From Lentimicrobium sp. (lineage in GTDB: Bacteria > Bacteroidota > Bacteroidia > Bacteroidales > Lentimicrobiaceae), in contig JAMLHF010000024.1 of NCBI GenBank assembly GCA_023957275.1, positions 1 to 57,693 of the forward strand: a stretch of 57,693 nucleotides of DNA, in the 5' to 3' direction. Position numbers and translations under genes: made by a program. Under the pieces are notes generated by a model that ran no database searches, was not told the origin of the DNA, and saw only the letters and a program-made list of their open reading frames with translations. Position 1 is the stretch's first letter; every line of letters starts with the position of its first letter. Of this stretch, positions 37,888 to 47,260 are shown in pieces.

Positions 37888-38421
37888 ATGGAAGACTTAA
37901 TTTTGGGCATTGGCTCCCGCGTGGAGCATCCCCAGTTCGGAAAAGGAGTAATCATTCAGGTTCGCTCCGATGCATGGGAAATCACATTTATCGAAAACGG
38001 TACCCGGATAATACAGCGTGACTTCACGGGTATGAGGGTGCTTGAAGCTGTTGAAACGCCTTCTGACATCGCTACCTATGAAAAAATGGAGAAGAGTCTG
38101 ATCAGGGTATTGCGCCGTTTTACGGATATTCAGGAAACAGTACCGCTGGGGCAGCGGTGGACAGGAGGACGTATGGTATTGTATCCGGGCGATCCGACCC
38201 TGAAAGAGAAAGAAGTTCCGATTGATGCATTTTTTCATAAAATTGTAATGGTGCGCGACCGTTTGCGCGTGCTGGAGCAAAGGGTTAATTCAAGCGCGCT
38301 GAGCGATGAGGATAAAGTAAATATTCAGCAGTATATTACACGTATTTACGGCAGCCTGACCACCTTTAATGTGTTGTTTAAAAACAAGGATGATTATTTT
38401 ACAGGTGATAAAGGCACCTGA
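37888..38421 (+). CDS. Conserved protein with UvrD/Tudor-like N-terminal strand pattern, unknown function
   Basis: This 177-residue protein starts 8 bp after coaE and is likely co-transcribed with it. Residues about 8-55 (GSRVEHPQFGKGVIIQV, ITFIENGTRIIQRDF) resemble the small beta-barrel at the C-terminus of UvrD/PcrA helicases, where the phrase 'RVxHPxFGxG' is common. The rest is helical (ATYEKMEKSLIRVLRRF, and FFHKIVMVRDRLRVLEQRVNS). It could bind nucleic acid or RNA polymerase by analogy with that barrel, but no experimental family is known to me. No signal peptide or membrane segment is present. Confidence 0.7.
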   Translation: MEDLILGIGSRVEHPQFGKGVIIQVRSDAWEITFIENGTRIIQRDFTGMRVLEAVETPSDIATYEKMEKSLIRVLRRFTDIQETVPLGQRWTGGRMVLYPGDPTLKEKEVPIDAFFHKIVMVRDRLRVLEQRVNSSALSDEDKVNIQQYITRIYGSLTTFNVLFKNKDDYFTGDKGT

Positions 38422-38481
38422 AAAGGATGGTGTGTAGCCTGCCGATGCGTAAACAAAACCAGGATTCGGCTGTTATTGCTG

Positions 38482-38509
38482 TTGATTCTAACAGCGTCTG
38501 ATACTTTTG
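38482..38509 (+). promoter_or_regulatory. Promoter of the aconitase gene (TTG-N17-TACTTTTG)
   Basis: TTG at 38482-38484 and TACTTTTG at 38502-38509 have a 17-nt spacer. The box lies about 90 nt upstream of the aconitase ATG. Confidence 0.5.
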
Positions 38510-38598
38510 TCAAATCCCGTAATCCGGTATATTCAGTCACTTGCCAGAACAAGGAACTGCCAATGGTTTATTTTTAACAAGCCTGATCTTTAATTCTT

Positions 38599-40866
38599 AT
38601 GCTTTTCGATCTTGACCTGATTCAACGTGTTTATGCAGCGATGCCCCAAAGGGTAAAAAATGCCAGAGCCCTGCTTGGCAGACCGCTGACACTGAGTGAA
38701 AAAATCCTCTATTCCCATCTGTTTGAAGGAGAGGAGTTTAAGCCCTACTCAAGGGGTGATGATTATGTAAACTTTGCGCCCGACAGGGTTGCCATGCAGG
38801 ATGCCACGGCCCAGATGGCGCTGTTGCAGTTTATGAATGCAGGTCGAAGCAGGACCGCTGTTCCTTCCACGGTGCATTGTGATCATCTGATTCAGGCACA
38901 TTCCGGAGCACAGGCCGATCTTGATGCCGCCCTGGATCAGAACAGGGAAGTTTTTGATTTTTTGCAATCCGTATCCAACAAATACGGCATCGGTTTCTGG
39001 AAGCCCGGTGCAGGAATAATTCATCAGGTGGTACTGGAGAATTACGCATTTCCCGGAGGAATGATGATTGGTACCGATTCGCATACCGTGAACGCCGGTG
39101 GATTGGGGATGATCGCCATAGGTGTCGGGGGTGCTGACGCTGTGGATGTAATGTCCGGAATGGCATGGGAACTTAAAATGCCCAGGCTGATAGGTGTAAA
39201 ACTCACCGGCAGGCTTAACGGATGGACATCTGCCAAAGATGTAATCCTGAAAGTGGCCGGGATACTTACCGTAAAAGGAGGTACCGGTGCCATTGTTGAA
39301 TATTTTGGCGAAGGGGCGGATGCCATTTCTGCAACAGGAAAGGGTACCATTTGCAATATGGGTGCAGAAATCGGAGCGACAACTTCCATCTTTGGTTATG
39401 ATGAAAAAATGAGTGTCTATCTCCGCGAAACCGGCAGGGCTGTTGTAGCTGATCTGGCCGATCAGATTACAGCCGACCTTCGTTCGGATGAGGAAGTGTA
39501 TCAGAATCCTGAAAAATACTATGATCAGTTGATTGAAATCAACCTATCGGAACTGGAACCTCATATCAATGGCCCGTTTACACCTGACGCGGCATACGGT
39601 ATTTCTGAGTTCGTGAAAATTGTGAAAGAGAAGAACTATCCGCTGACGCTTGAAGTCGGGCTTATCGGATCGTGTACCAATTCATCCTACGAAGACCTTA
39701 CCCGTGCGGCTTCTGTTGCCCGTCAGGCAAAACAGAAAAAACTCAAAGTGAAGAGTGAGTTCATCATTACGCCCGGTTCAGAGCAGATCCGCTACACTAC
39801 CGAACGCGATGGATTACTCGATGTTTTCGAAGATATCGGCGGCGTGGTGATGGCCAATGCCTGCGGCCCCTGTATCGGCCAATGGAAACGCCATACCAAT
39901 GACCCTGAACGAAAAAATTCAATTATTACCTCATTTAACAGAAACTTCGCCAAAAGAAACGATGGTAACCCGAATACCCATGGTTTTGTGGCTTCGCCTG
40001 AAATAGTCACAGCAATGACCATCGCAGGTTCCCTGACTTTTAATCCACTGACCGACAAACTGCAGAATGAAAACGGAGAGTGGGTTTCGCTGGATATGCC
40101 CGAAGGGCTCGAACTTCCACCGGATGGTTTTGAGGTGAGAGATGCCGGTTATGTAGCGCCTATGGAAGATGGAAGCGACGTCAGGGTGGTTGTAAAACCT
40201 GATTCTTCGCGACTGCAGTTACTTCAGCCTTTTCCTGCCTGGGACGGAAACGACATGATGGGATTGCGGCTGCTGATTAAAGCCAAAGGTAAATGCACAA
40301 CAGATCATATCTCAATGGCTGGTCCATGGTTGAGATTTCGCGGCCACCTGGATAATATTTCGGACAACCTCCTGATCGGAGCAGTCAATTATTATAACGG
40401 AAAAACCAATTTTGTAAAGAACGGCCTTACAGGCGGTTATGATGCTGTTCCTGCGGTTGCCAGGGCATACAAGGCTGCTGGCGTCGGGTCAATCGTTGTA
40501 GGTGATGAAAACTATGGTGAAGGGTCTTCGCGTGAACACGCTGCCATGGAACCCCGTCACCTGGGCGTTAAGGTGGTACTTGTAAAATCCTTTGCAAGGA
40601 TTCATGAAACAAACCTGAAAAAGCAGGGAATGCTGGCCCTCACTTTCGCAGATAAAGCAGATTATGATAAAGTGCGCGAGGATGACATTGTTTCTGTAAG
40701 CGGATTGAAAGATTTTGCACCCGGCAGGCCATTTTTACTTACACTTGATCATGCAGACGGAACCACTGAAAGCCTGGTTGTAAACCATACCTATAATCAG
40801 TCTCAGATTGAATGGTTTATGGCAGGCAGTGCCCTGAACCTGATACGGAGGCAGATCGGGGAATAA
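38599..40866 (+). CDS. Aconitate hydratase
   Basis: This 755-residue enzyme interconverts citrate and isocitrate in the TCA cycle. It matches the mitochondrial-type aconitase: [51 protein letters not shown] (first cluster Cys) and [13 protein letters not shown] (CxxC of the [4Fe-4S] cluster). The C-terminal swivel domain has [49 protein letters not shown]. Length fits the family. It is a single-gene unit with its own promoter and a terminator (40885-40916). Confidence 0.97.
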   Translation: MLFDLDLIQRVYAAMPQRVKNARALLGRPLTLSEKILYSHLFEGEEFKPYSRGDDYVNFAPDRVAMQDATAQMALLQFMNAGRSRTAVPSTVHCDHLIQAHSGAQADLDAALDQNREVFDFLQSVSNKYGIGFWKPGAGIIHQVVLENYAFPGGMMIGTDSHTVNAGGLGMIAIGVGGADAVDVMSGMAWELKMPRLIGVKLTGRLNGWTSAKDVILKVAGILTVKGGTGAIVEYFGEGADAISATGKGTICNMGAEIGATTSIFGYDEKMSVYLRETGRAVVADLADQITADLRSDEEVYQNPEKYYDQLIEINLSELEPHINGPFTPDAAYGISEFVKIVKEKNYPLTLEVGLIGSCTNSSYEDLTRAASVARQAKQKKLKVKSEFIITPGSEQIRYTTERDGLLDVFEDIGGVVMANACGPCIGQWKRHTNDPERKNSIITSFNRNFAKRNDGNPNTHGFVASPEIVTAMTIAGSLTFNPLTDKLQNENGEWVSLDMPEGLELPPDGFEVRDAGYVAPMEDGSDVRVVVKPDSSRLQLLQPFPAWDGNDMMGLRLLIKAKGKCTTDHISMAGPWLRFRGHLDNISDNLLIGAVNYYNGKTNFVKNGLTGGYDAVPAVARAYKAAGVGSIVVGDENYGEGSSREHAAMEPRHLGVKVVLVKSFARIHETNLKKQGMLALTFADKADYDKVREDDIVSVSGLKDFAPGRPFLLTLDHADGTTESLVVNHTYNQSQIEWFMAGSALNLIRRQIGE

Positions 40867-40884
40867 ACGGACTACAGGATTTAA

Positions 40885-40916
40885 ACGCCGGAATGACAGC
40901 AATCTTCCGGCGTTTT
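40885..40916 (+). terminator. Rho-independent terminator after aconitase
   Basis: The stem ACGCCGGAA / TTCCGGCGT (11-nt loop) is followed by TTTT, 18 nt past the stop. Confidence 0.85.
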
Positions 40917-41060
40917 CATTCATAGCCCTGATTAACAAAAACCGTTGAGCAGAGATCTGTTTTATTTTTTCAGGCAGGGGGATTTTTTGGACAATTTTAC
41001 TTTAATGCCGCAATATTCGAATCCTGATGCCGTTTGTTACCAGATTAACTGCTGTTCTCT

Positions 41061-41068
41061 TACATTTG
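41061..41068 (+). promoter_or_regulatory. -7 promoter box (TACATTTG) of porQ
   Basis: TACATTTG matches TAnnTTTG and lies 23 nt upstream of the GTG start of the porQ gene. Confidence 0.5.
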
Positions 41069-41091
41069 CACACTGATATAAAAGCTATACT

Positions 41092-42177
41092 GTGATCCGA
41101 AAATTGTCTTTTCAACTAACTATTATCCTTAGTTTTATCGTCTGTGCCGGTGTTCAGGCACAGATCGGGGGTACAAGCACTTACCGTTTCCTGAATCTGC
41201 CCAACTCTCCGCGTGTGGCAGCTATGGGTGGCAATTTCGTGGCCATTTCAGATAATGATTTATCAGTCGGACTGAACAATCCATCACTGATCACCAGGGA
41301 AATGCACAATGCCGTTTCTTTAAACTTTGTGGACTATTTTTCAGATATTAATTACGGGTTTGCCAGTTATTCCAGAACTTACGAGAAGGCCGGCAGTTTT
41401 GCTGCCAGCATGCAATATATCAATTACGGCCGCTTTACGTATACTGATGAAACAGGCATTCTTGCCGAAGATGCCGGTGAATTTTCAGCCGGTGAATTTG
41501 CCCTGGTACTGGGCTGGGGGCGTCGCCTTGATTCCCTGTTCAGTATCGGAGCCAATCTGAAGACCATTTATTCGACATTTGAAACCTACAATTCATTCGG
41601 GCTTGGCGTGGATGTTGCCGGAACATACCATGCACCTTCCGGATTTACCGCTTCTTTGATCGCCCGGAATATTGGAAGACAGCTTAAAACCTATACCGCG
41701 GGGAATAATGAACCACTTCCTTTTGAAATTCAGCTGGGTATCTCAAAAAGACTGCAGCATTTGCCTTTCCGGTATTCGGTGCTGCTCACCAACCTCCAGA
41801 AGTGGGACCTTACATACGATGATCCCGCTGCAGATGAAATTGATCCCTTTACAGGTGAAGTAAAAACGAAAAGCAAGGCGGGTGAATTTGCCGACAAAGC
41901 AATGCGGCATGTCGTAATCGGAGGGGAGTTTATTCCTTCGAAGAATTTCAGTCTCCGCTTGGGCTACAACTACCAGCGCCGCCAGGAAATGAAAGTTGAC
42001 AGTAAGCGTTCTACCGTTGGTTTTTCATGGGGGATAGGCCTGAGGGTATCGAAGTTTAATTTTTCTTACGCCCGTTCAGCCTACCATCTGGCCGGGTCTC
42101 CAAACTTCCTGAGTGTCGCTTTTAACCTGTCTGATTTCGGCGAAAACAGAAAAACCGCGGATGGCGGTCTGCAGTAG
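41092..42177 (+). CDS. porQ: Type IX secretion system protein PorQ
   Basis: This 361-residue outer-membrane beta-barrel starts with GTG, followed by a signal peptide (LSFQLTIILSFIVCAGVQAQ). The family segments are YRFLNLPNSPRVAAMGGNFVAISDNDLSVGLNNPSLI, YSTFETYNSFGLGVDVAGTYH and LRLGYNYQRRQEMKVDSKRSTVGFSWGIGLRVSKFNFSYARSAYH. PorQ is needed for T9SS export and with PorZ/PorU handles cargo at the cell surface in the family. It supports the view that the type-A sorting domain protein at 8846-12963 is exported by T9SS. It is a monocistronic gene with its own promoter box. Confidence 0.88.
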   Translation: MIRKLSFQLTIILSFIVCAGVQAQIGGTSTYRFLNLPNSPRVAAMGGNFVAISDNDLSVGLNNPSLITREMHNAVSLNFVDYFSDINYGFASYSRTYEKAGSFAASMQYINYGRFTYTDETGILAEDAGEFSAGEFALVLGWGRRLDSLFSIGANLKTIYSTFETYNSFGLGVDVAGTYHAPSGFTASLIARNIGRQLKTYTAGNNEPLPFEIQLGISKRLQHLPFRYSVLLTNLQKWDLTYDDPAADEIDPFTGEVKTKSKAGEFADKAMRHVVIGGEFIPSKNFSLRLGYNYQRRQEMKVDSKRSTVGFSWGIGLRVSKFNFSYARSAYHLAGSPNFLSVAFNLSDFGENRKTADGGLQ

Positions 42178-42218
42178 TTTTTGCTTCAACGGCCTGTAAA
42201 AGTACCGCATTCATTGCT

Positions 42219-42226
42219 TACTTTTG
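42219..42226 (+). promoter_or_regulatory. -7 box (TACTTTTG) 4 nt before the ispH start codon
   Basis: TACTTTTG ends four bases before the ATG at 42231, the same layout as at 37247 and 53591. Transcription would start at or next to the ATG. Confidence 0.4.
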
Positions 42227-42230
42227 CAGC

Positions 42231-43127
42231 ATGAATCCTGCAATTCCCGTAATTGAGATTGATCATTCCTCCGGATTTTGTTCGGGCGTAAACCGTGCCA
42301 TAAAGATTGCGGAAGACAGGCTTCTGCGTGGGGATTCCATTTACTGTCTGGGTAACCTGGTCCACAATGAAAAAGAGCTGGAGCGCCTGAACAGGTTAGG
42401 GATGCATTTTATACGGCACGGAGAGATAAAAAGTGACATGAAAACCGTCTTTATCCGCGCTCACGGAGAACCTCCGGAAACCTACAGGATTCTTAAAAAT
42501 AATAATACTTCGGTAGTTGATGCCACATGTCCGGTTGTGCTGAGGCTGCAGCATAAAGTAAAGGAAAGCAGCAGGCAGTTCCGGGAGAAGGGCAGCGGGA
42601 TGGTTATTATTTCCGGCAAACCGGGTCATCCCGAAATTACCGGTCTTCTGGGTCATACAGAGGGCAATGCCATGCTCATCAGTAAAATTGAAGAGACCGG
42701 TTTGATCGATTATAACCAGCCATTGCATGTTTATGCCCAGACAACGGCCGGAGAGGAGGAGTATGATGCTATTTGCCGTCGTATTCTGGAAAATTCTTTG
42801 CAGCAGACCGGCAGGGATGACCTGGTAACCATCCACAACAGCATCTGTCGTCAGATGAGTCAAAGAGCTCCCCGCTTGAGGGAGTTTGCAAAGAAACATG
42901 ATGTGATTATCTTTGTAACAGGGTCGGAAAGTTCAAATGGACGCTATCTGTCAGGCATCGCCCGCGAAATCAACTCAAAAACCTATGTCGTTGGAAGCCC
43001 GTCTGAGCTTGATAACTGGTTTGCCGGCGCCCGCAGTATCGGTATTTCAGGGGCGACCTCCACACCGCGCTGGCTGATGGAAGAAGTGGCAGACAGAATC
43101 AAAGCCATTGTTCAAAATAACCTTTGA
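42231..43127 (+). CDS. ispH: 4-hydroxy-3-methylbut-2-enyl diphosphate reductase
   Basis: This 298-residue iron-sulfur enzyme makes IPP and DMAPP in the last step of the MEP isoprenoid pathway. The three conserved Cys that hold the [4Fe-4S] cluster are Cys17 (SSGFCSGV), Cys100 (VVDATCPVV) and Cys206 (HNSICRQMSQR). The active-site segment KPGHPEITGL (Glu135) is present, as is RAHGEPPET and the SESSNGRYLSGIA serine-asparagine motif. recF begins three bp after the stop, so the two are cotranscribed. The ATG lies right after a promoter box. Confidence 0.95.
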   Translation: MNPAIPVIEIDHSSGFCSGVNRAIKIAEDRLLRGDSIYCLGNLVHNEKELERLNRLGMHFIRHGEIKSDMKTVFIRAHGEPPETYRILKNNNTSVVDATCPVVLRLQHKVKESSRQFREKGSGMVIISGKPGHPEITGLLGHTEGNAMLISKIEETGLIDYNQPLHVYAQTTAGEEEYDAICRRILENSLQQTGRDDLVTIHNSICRQMSQRAPRLREFAKKHDVIIFVTGSESSNGRYLSGIAREINSKTYVVGSPSELDNWFAGARSIGISGATSTPRWLMEEVADRIKAIVQNNL

Positions 43128-43130
43128 TGC

Positions 43131-44249
43131 ATGTACCTCAGGAAACTTACATTATACAATTTTAAAAATTACAGTGAGGCGTCGCTGGGGTTTTCTGAAA
43201 AAATTAACTGTTTCACAGGCCGGAACGGTGCCGGTAAAACCAATCTGCTGGATGCCATCTATTACCTGTCGTTTACCAAAAGCTATTTTAACCTGATCGA
43301 CAGTCAGAATATCCGGCACGGAGAGGACTATTTTGCCATTCATGGTCAGTTTGTCCGGAATGGTAACGGCAATGATGAAGTCAGTTGTATTCAGCGCCGG
43401 AACCAGAAAAAACAGTTCCGGATCAATACCAAGGATTATGACCGCATGGCTGATCATATAGGAGCTTTCCCATTGGTGATGGTGTCACCCTACGATCGCG
43501 ATATGATCAACGAAGGCAGCGAACTCCGGCGGAAATATATGGATTCGGTAATATCCCAGTTCGACCGGATGTACCTCGACGACCTGATTACCTATAACAA
43601 GGCGCTTTCGCAAAGGAATGCACTCTTAAAGGATTTTGCCGAGAAAAGATATTTTGATAAAACATCACTGGAAATCTGGGATGAACAAATGGCCGGCCCT
43701 GCCGCCCGGATTTTTGCTCGCAGAAATGTATTTATTGATGGATTCCTGCCGGTTTTCAGGAAATATTTTGAATTTATCAGCAACGGAAGGGATCTGGTAG
43801 ATATAGTCTATGCATCTGATATGCGTGATTCCTCACTCGGTAAACTGCTGCAATCGGGGCTTCAGCGCGACCTCGCCTCCCGGTTTACCACTGCGGGCGT
43901 TCATAAAGATGACCTGGAATTTACCATCGGTGGCTATCCTGTAAAGAAGTTTGGCTCACAGGGGCAGCAAAAATCATTTGTGCTTGCAATTAAACTGGCG
44001 CAATTTGATTATACCCAGGGAATTAAAGGCTACAAGCCCATTCTGTTGCTTGACGATATCTTCGATAAACTTGACAATGAACGCGTTTCCCAGCTTATAC
44101 ACCTGGTTGGCGACAATTCTTTCGGACAGGTATTTATCACGGATACCCAGCCTGAAAGAGTCAATAAAATATTTGAATCAGCAAGTATTGATCATAAGCT
44201 GTTCACCGTTAATCAGGGCCTGGTAAACGAAGGAGCCGGTGCTGTATGA
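43131..44249 (+). CDS. recF: DNA replication and repair protein RecF
   Basis: This 372-residue SMC-like ATPase loads RecA on gapped DNA. Walker A is NCFTGRNGAGKTNLLDAIYYL (P-loop residues 30-37); the signature is FGSQGQQKSFVLAIKLAQF; Walker B is PILLLDDIFDKLDNERVSQL. Length fits RecF. It follows ispH by three bp. Confidence 0.95.
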   Translation: MYLRKLTLYNFKNYSEASLGFSEKINCFTGRNGAGKTNLLDAIYYLSFTKSYFNLIDSQNIRHGEDYFAIHGQFVRNGNGNDEVSCIQRRNQKKQFRINTKDYDRMADHIGAFPLVMVSPYDRDMINEGSELRRKYMDSVISQFDRMYLDDLITYNKALSQRNALLKDFAEKRYFDKTSLEIWDEQMAGPAARIFARRNVFIDGFLPVFRKYFEFISNGRDLVDIVYASDMRDSSLGKLLQSGLQRDLASRFTTAGVHKDDLEFTIGGYPVKKFGSQGQQKSFVLAIKLAQFDYTQGIKGYKPILLLDDIFDKLDNERVSQLIHLVGDNSFGQVFITDTQPERVNKIFESASIDHKLFTVNQGLVNEGAGAV

Positions 44250-44350
44250 TCGGAATGTTTTAAAGAAGGATCGCATATCATTGGCCGGTAAATTGTTTTC
44301 CGTCAGAGATCATTTGCCGGCGGATTGTCTGAAACTTAAATCATCGCATC

Positions 44351-44962
44351 ATGAAGATTATCTGTATTGGTCGCAATTATTCAGAGCATGCAAAGGAGCT
44401 GAACAACCCGGTTCCGGCTGAGCCTGTTTTTTTTATGAAGCCCGAGTCTGCCCAGTTGCGCAATAATCAGCCCTTTTTCTATCCATCATTCTCAAGCGAC
44501 ATCCATTATGAAGTTGAACTTGTTCTACACATCAACAAGGTAGGAAAGAATATACAGGAAAAATTTGCGCACACCTATTACGATGGAATAGGGGTAGGCA
44601 TTGATTTTACTGCCCGCGATCTGCAAAAAAAGGCTAAAGAAAAAGGCCTCCCCTGGGAAATGGCGAAAGCTTTTGATTTCTCCGCGCCGGTCAGCGAATT
44701 TATAACGGTTTCCGCTTTTCATGATCTGAATAACATCGCTTTCGGCCTTTATAAAAACGGTGAAGTCGTGCAGCAGGGAAATTCACAGGATATGATCTTC
44801 TCCTTTGATGCAATAATCGCCTATGTATCGCGATTTGTAACCCTGAAGCAGGGCGATTACATCTTTACAGGGACTCCGGCAGGCGTAGGTCCGGTAGTTA
44901 TCGGCGACAGACTTGAAGCATTTATCGGAAATGAGAAAATGCTGCTCTGTAATATCAGGTAA
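44351..44962 (+). CDS. FAH-family (fumarylacetoacetate hydrolase-like) protein
   Basis: This 203-residue protein belongs to the FAH superfamily (fumarylpyruvate hydrolase or 5-oxopent-3-ene-1,2,5-tricarboxylate decarboxylase type). It starts IICIGRNYSEHAKEL, then PVFFMKPESAQL. The metal-binding site EVELVLHIN is present, with DFTARDLQKKAKEKGLPWEMAKAFDFSAPVSEF. A loop GDYIFTGTPAGVGPV closes the family domain. The metal ligands are E, E and D. It is likely cytoplasmic. The substrate is not known. Confidence 0.9.
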   Translation: MKIICIGRNYSEHAKELNNPVPAEPVFFMKPESAQLRNNQPFFYPSFSSDIHYEVELVLHINKVGKNIQEKFAHTYYDGIGVGIDFTARDLQKKAKEKGLPWEMAKAFDFSAPVSEFITVSAFHDLNNIAFGLYKNGEVVQQGNSQDMIFSFDAIIAYVSRFVTLKQGDYIFTGTPAGVGPVVIGDRLEAFIGNEKMLLCNIR

Positions 44963-45032
44963 ATCCCTGGTGACAGGCAAACGAATTTAATGATGTCATA
45001 TCGGCCATGGCAATAACAGATCTGTCCGGGGA

Positions 45033-46823
45033 ATGAGAAAATCTGAAAACGGGATTATTCGGTGGCTGTATGGCGCTGGCGTGTTTCTGATAATATATTT
45101 ATCACTGGTCAAAGTTGCCGGGGAATTGAATGATTATCCTGCAGGAGACTGGAGGTCAGAGATATATGCTGATAAATCCGGGTATTATATTTATCTGCCG
45201 GCTGCATTTATATACGGATTTTACGAGTCTTCTTATCCCGACAGTATTGATGTCAGGATAGGTGACGGTTTCAGTTTTTACAGGGGCAAGCTGGTTACCA
45301 AATACACCTGTGGCGTAGCATTATTAACCAGTCCGTTTTTTATAATCACGCACCTGATTCAGCTGGCATCCGGTGAAACGGCGGATGGTTTTTCGCCCGC
45401 TTACCTGAATTATACATACATGGCTGCGATTTTTTACCTCCTGGCCGGTGTGATTGCCCTGTGGCTTTTCCTGCGGAAGCGGTTTTCGTCAGTAGTGTCA
45501 GCGCTGACTGTTTTGCTGATCGTTGGTGCCACCAATTTGTTCTACTATACCTTCAGGGATTCCCTGATGTCGCACGTCTACTCTTTTGCCCTCTTTGGTT
45601 TTCTGTTGCTGGTCACCGGCAATCTCAAAACAAAATCCGGTACCGGTCGCATTTTTTTGATAAGCCTGCTGGCATCTCTCATTGTAATTGTAAGGCCAAG
45701 CAATGTGATTTTTCTTCCTGTAATTCTGCTGCTGGATGTAAAATCAATTGCTGAACTGAAAGCCCGCCTGCGAGTTCTTTTCAGGCCACTAAATCTTTTA
45801 ATTATTCTGTGTACTGCAACATTGGTGTTCTTGCCCCAGCTGCTCTACTGGAATTTTATTTCCGGAAATTTGTTTTACTACTCTTATGGGAACGAGGGCT
45901 TTATATTCTGGAATAGTCCAGAAATTACTAAAGTGATGTTTTCGCCGGATAACGGGCTGTTGGTATACGTCCCGCTTTTTGGTTTTATGGTTATTGGGCT
46001 GCTCTTCATGGTTTTTACCCGGAAAAGCAATGGATGGCTGATATTTACCATCCTTGCGCTGCATATTTACCTGGTTTCATCCTGGCATATGCCCGGTTTT
46101 GGCTGTGGTTTCGGGCACCGGACATTCATTGAATATTATGCATTGCTCTCTGTACCTCTTGCATGGCTGATACATCTGATTATTAGCGGGCGAAAATTCC
46201 TGATGATGCTTTTCGGGGGATTCATCGCCGTTTTTCTGATATGGTTTAACATGAAATTTTCGCTGGCCTACCGTAAATGTTACGAAGGGGGCAGCAGTTT
46301 TGATGTTTACAATCAGTATCTGGTGAGGGAACGGCTGCTGCCGTTCGTTTCCGGAAAGTACAGCCTTTATACAGGCTATGAAGAGGGCAATGACTACCTT
46401 ATGCCCGGTACCCGGATTCATCTGACAGATATGGCTGCCGAAGGAAGAAAAGTGAACCGGATTACCCCTGAACTTACCTATTCCGACGCAATTGTGCTTC
46501 CCCTGGAACAATTGATTTCAGGGCGATTATTCAATCTTGAAGCAACCTTTCAGTTGGCTGCGCGGGATTATGCCGGTGATATACAGTTTGTATGCGCTGT
46601 GGCCAAAAACGACAGTCTGGTTTTCTATCATGCTGAACCGGTCGTCATTCAGCCCCGAAGTGTTGATTTTGCCTGGGAGAAAGTTGATCTAAAAATAGAG
46701 TTTCCGTTTTTACCTGCCGAAGGTGAGATGAAACTTTTTTTCTGGAATCGCGGAACAACTGAAATATTGGTAGATGATCTGAATATTGAACTGAAGTCAT
46801 ACATCAGAATCGGATTGTGGTGA
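45033..46823 (+). CDS. Multispanning membrane protein, glycosyltransferase-like (GT-C type)
   Basis: This 596-residue protein has about ten or more membrane helices over residues 12-400, then a soluble C-terminal domain of about 190 residues (beta-rich; TRIHLTDMAA, FQLAARDYAGDIQFVC, LFFWNRGTTEILVDDL). Residues about 45-55 (KSGYYIYLPAAFIYGFYES) with an Asp before them and the later VPLFGFMVIGLLF and SSWHMPGFGCGFGHRTFIEYYALLSVPLAWLI segments resemble dolichol-phosphate sugar-transferases of Bacteroidota. It probably acts in surface glycan or lipid modification, but no specific substrate is visible. It is convergent with the DciA-like gene. Confidence 0.75.
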   Translation: MRKSENGIIRWLYGAGVFLIIYLSLVKVAGELNDYPAGDWRSEIYADKSGYYIYLPAAFIYGFYESSYPDSIDVRIGDGFSFYRGKLVTKYTCGVALLTSPFFIITHLIQLASGETADGFSPAYLNYTYMAAIFYLLAGVIALWLFLRKRFSSVVSALTVLLIVGATNLFYYTFRDSLMSHVYSFALFGFLLLVTGNLKTKSGTGRIFLISLLASLIVIVRPSNVIFLPVILLLDVKSIAELKARLRVLFRPLNLLIILCTATLVFLPQLLYWNFISGNLFYYSYGNEGFIFWNSPEITKVMFSPDNGLLVYVPLFGFMVIGLLFMVFTRKSNGWLIFTILALHIYLVSSWHMPGFGCGFGHRTFIEYYALLSVPLAWLIHLIISGRKFLMMLFGGFIAVFLIWFNMKFSLAYRKCYEGGSSFDVYNQYLVRERLLPFVSGKYSLYTGYEEGNDYLMPGTRIHLTDMAAEGRKVNRITPELTYSDAIVLPLEQLISGRLFNLEATFQLAARDYAGDIQFVCAVAKNDSLVFYHAEPVVIQPRSVDFAWEKVDLKIEFPFLPAEGEMKLFFWNRGTTEILVDDLNIELKSYIRIGLW

Positions 46824-46875
46824 TTTGAAACATCAGCCTTAACCTCCCCCGATAAAGTTAAAGATGCATGTATTA

Positions 46876-47172
46876 CTATATAAAAGCTATATCCTCAATC
46901 ACTTCAGCGCCTGCAGCCTTATTCAACGATTTGATCAGTTTGCTTTTTGCATAGCCCAATTCTTCCCTGAGCGCCGGTGAGTTGAGTTTCACATAGAGGG
47001 TTTTGTTTTTGATATACAGATGTGTCGTATCACGGGCAATCATTTTTCCAACTATATTGTCCCATAAACTGATCACCCTGGCCTGGTTCAGTTTGTCGCT
47101 GAGGCGGTAGGCATCGATCAGTTCCTCAATGACCTGCCTCAGTGATTGGTTGTTGGTGGTTCGTTTTGCCAT
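46876..47172 (-). CDS. DciA-like protein (DUF721)
   Basis: This 98-residue protein has the DUF721 pattern: LRQVIEELIDAYRLSDKLNQARVISLWDNIVGKMIARDTTHLYIKNKTLYVKLNSPALREELGYAKSKLIKSLN. DUF721 proteins include DciA, which in other bacteria helps load the replicative helicase. In Bacteroidota, DUF721 genes are often close to recF, and here recF lies about 3 kb away. It is a short cytoplasmic protein without membrane segments. Confidence 0.88.
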   Translation of the reverse strand: MAKRTTNNQSLRQVIEELIDAYRLSDKLNQARVISLWDNIVGKMIARDTTHLYIKNKTLYVKLNSPALREELGYAKSKLIKSLNKAAGAEVIEDIAFI

Positions 47173-47260
47173 AGAAAAAATCCCGCTGACAATTGAAGGT
47201 TTCCCGGATATCTTTTTTTGTGAAAATCAATATTGAGTCCTGCTTGTTTTTTCGGTTTTT

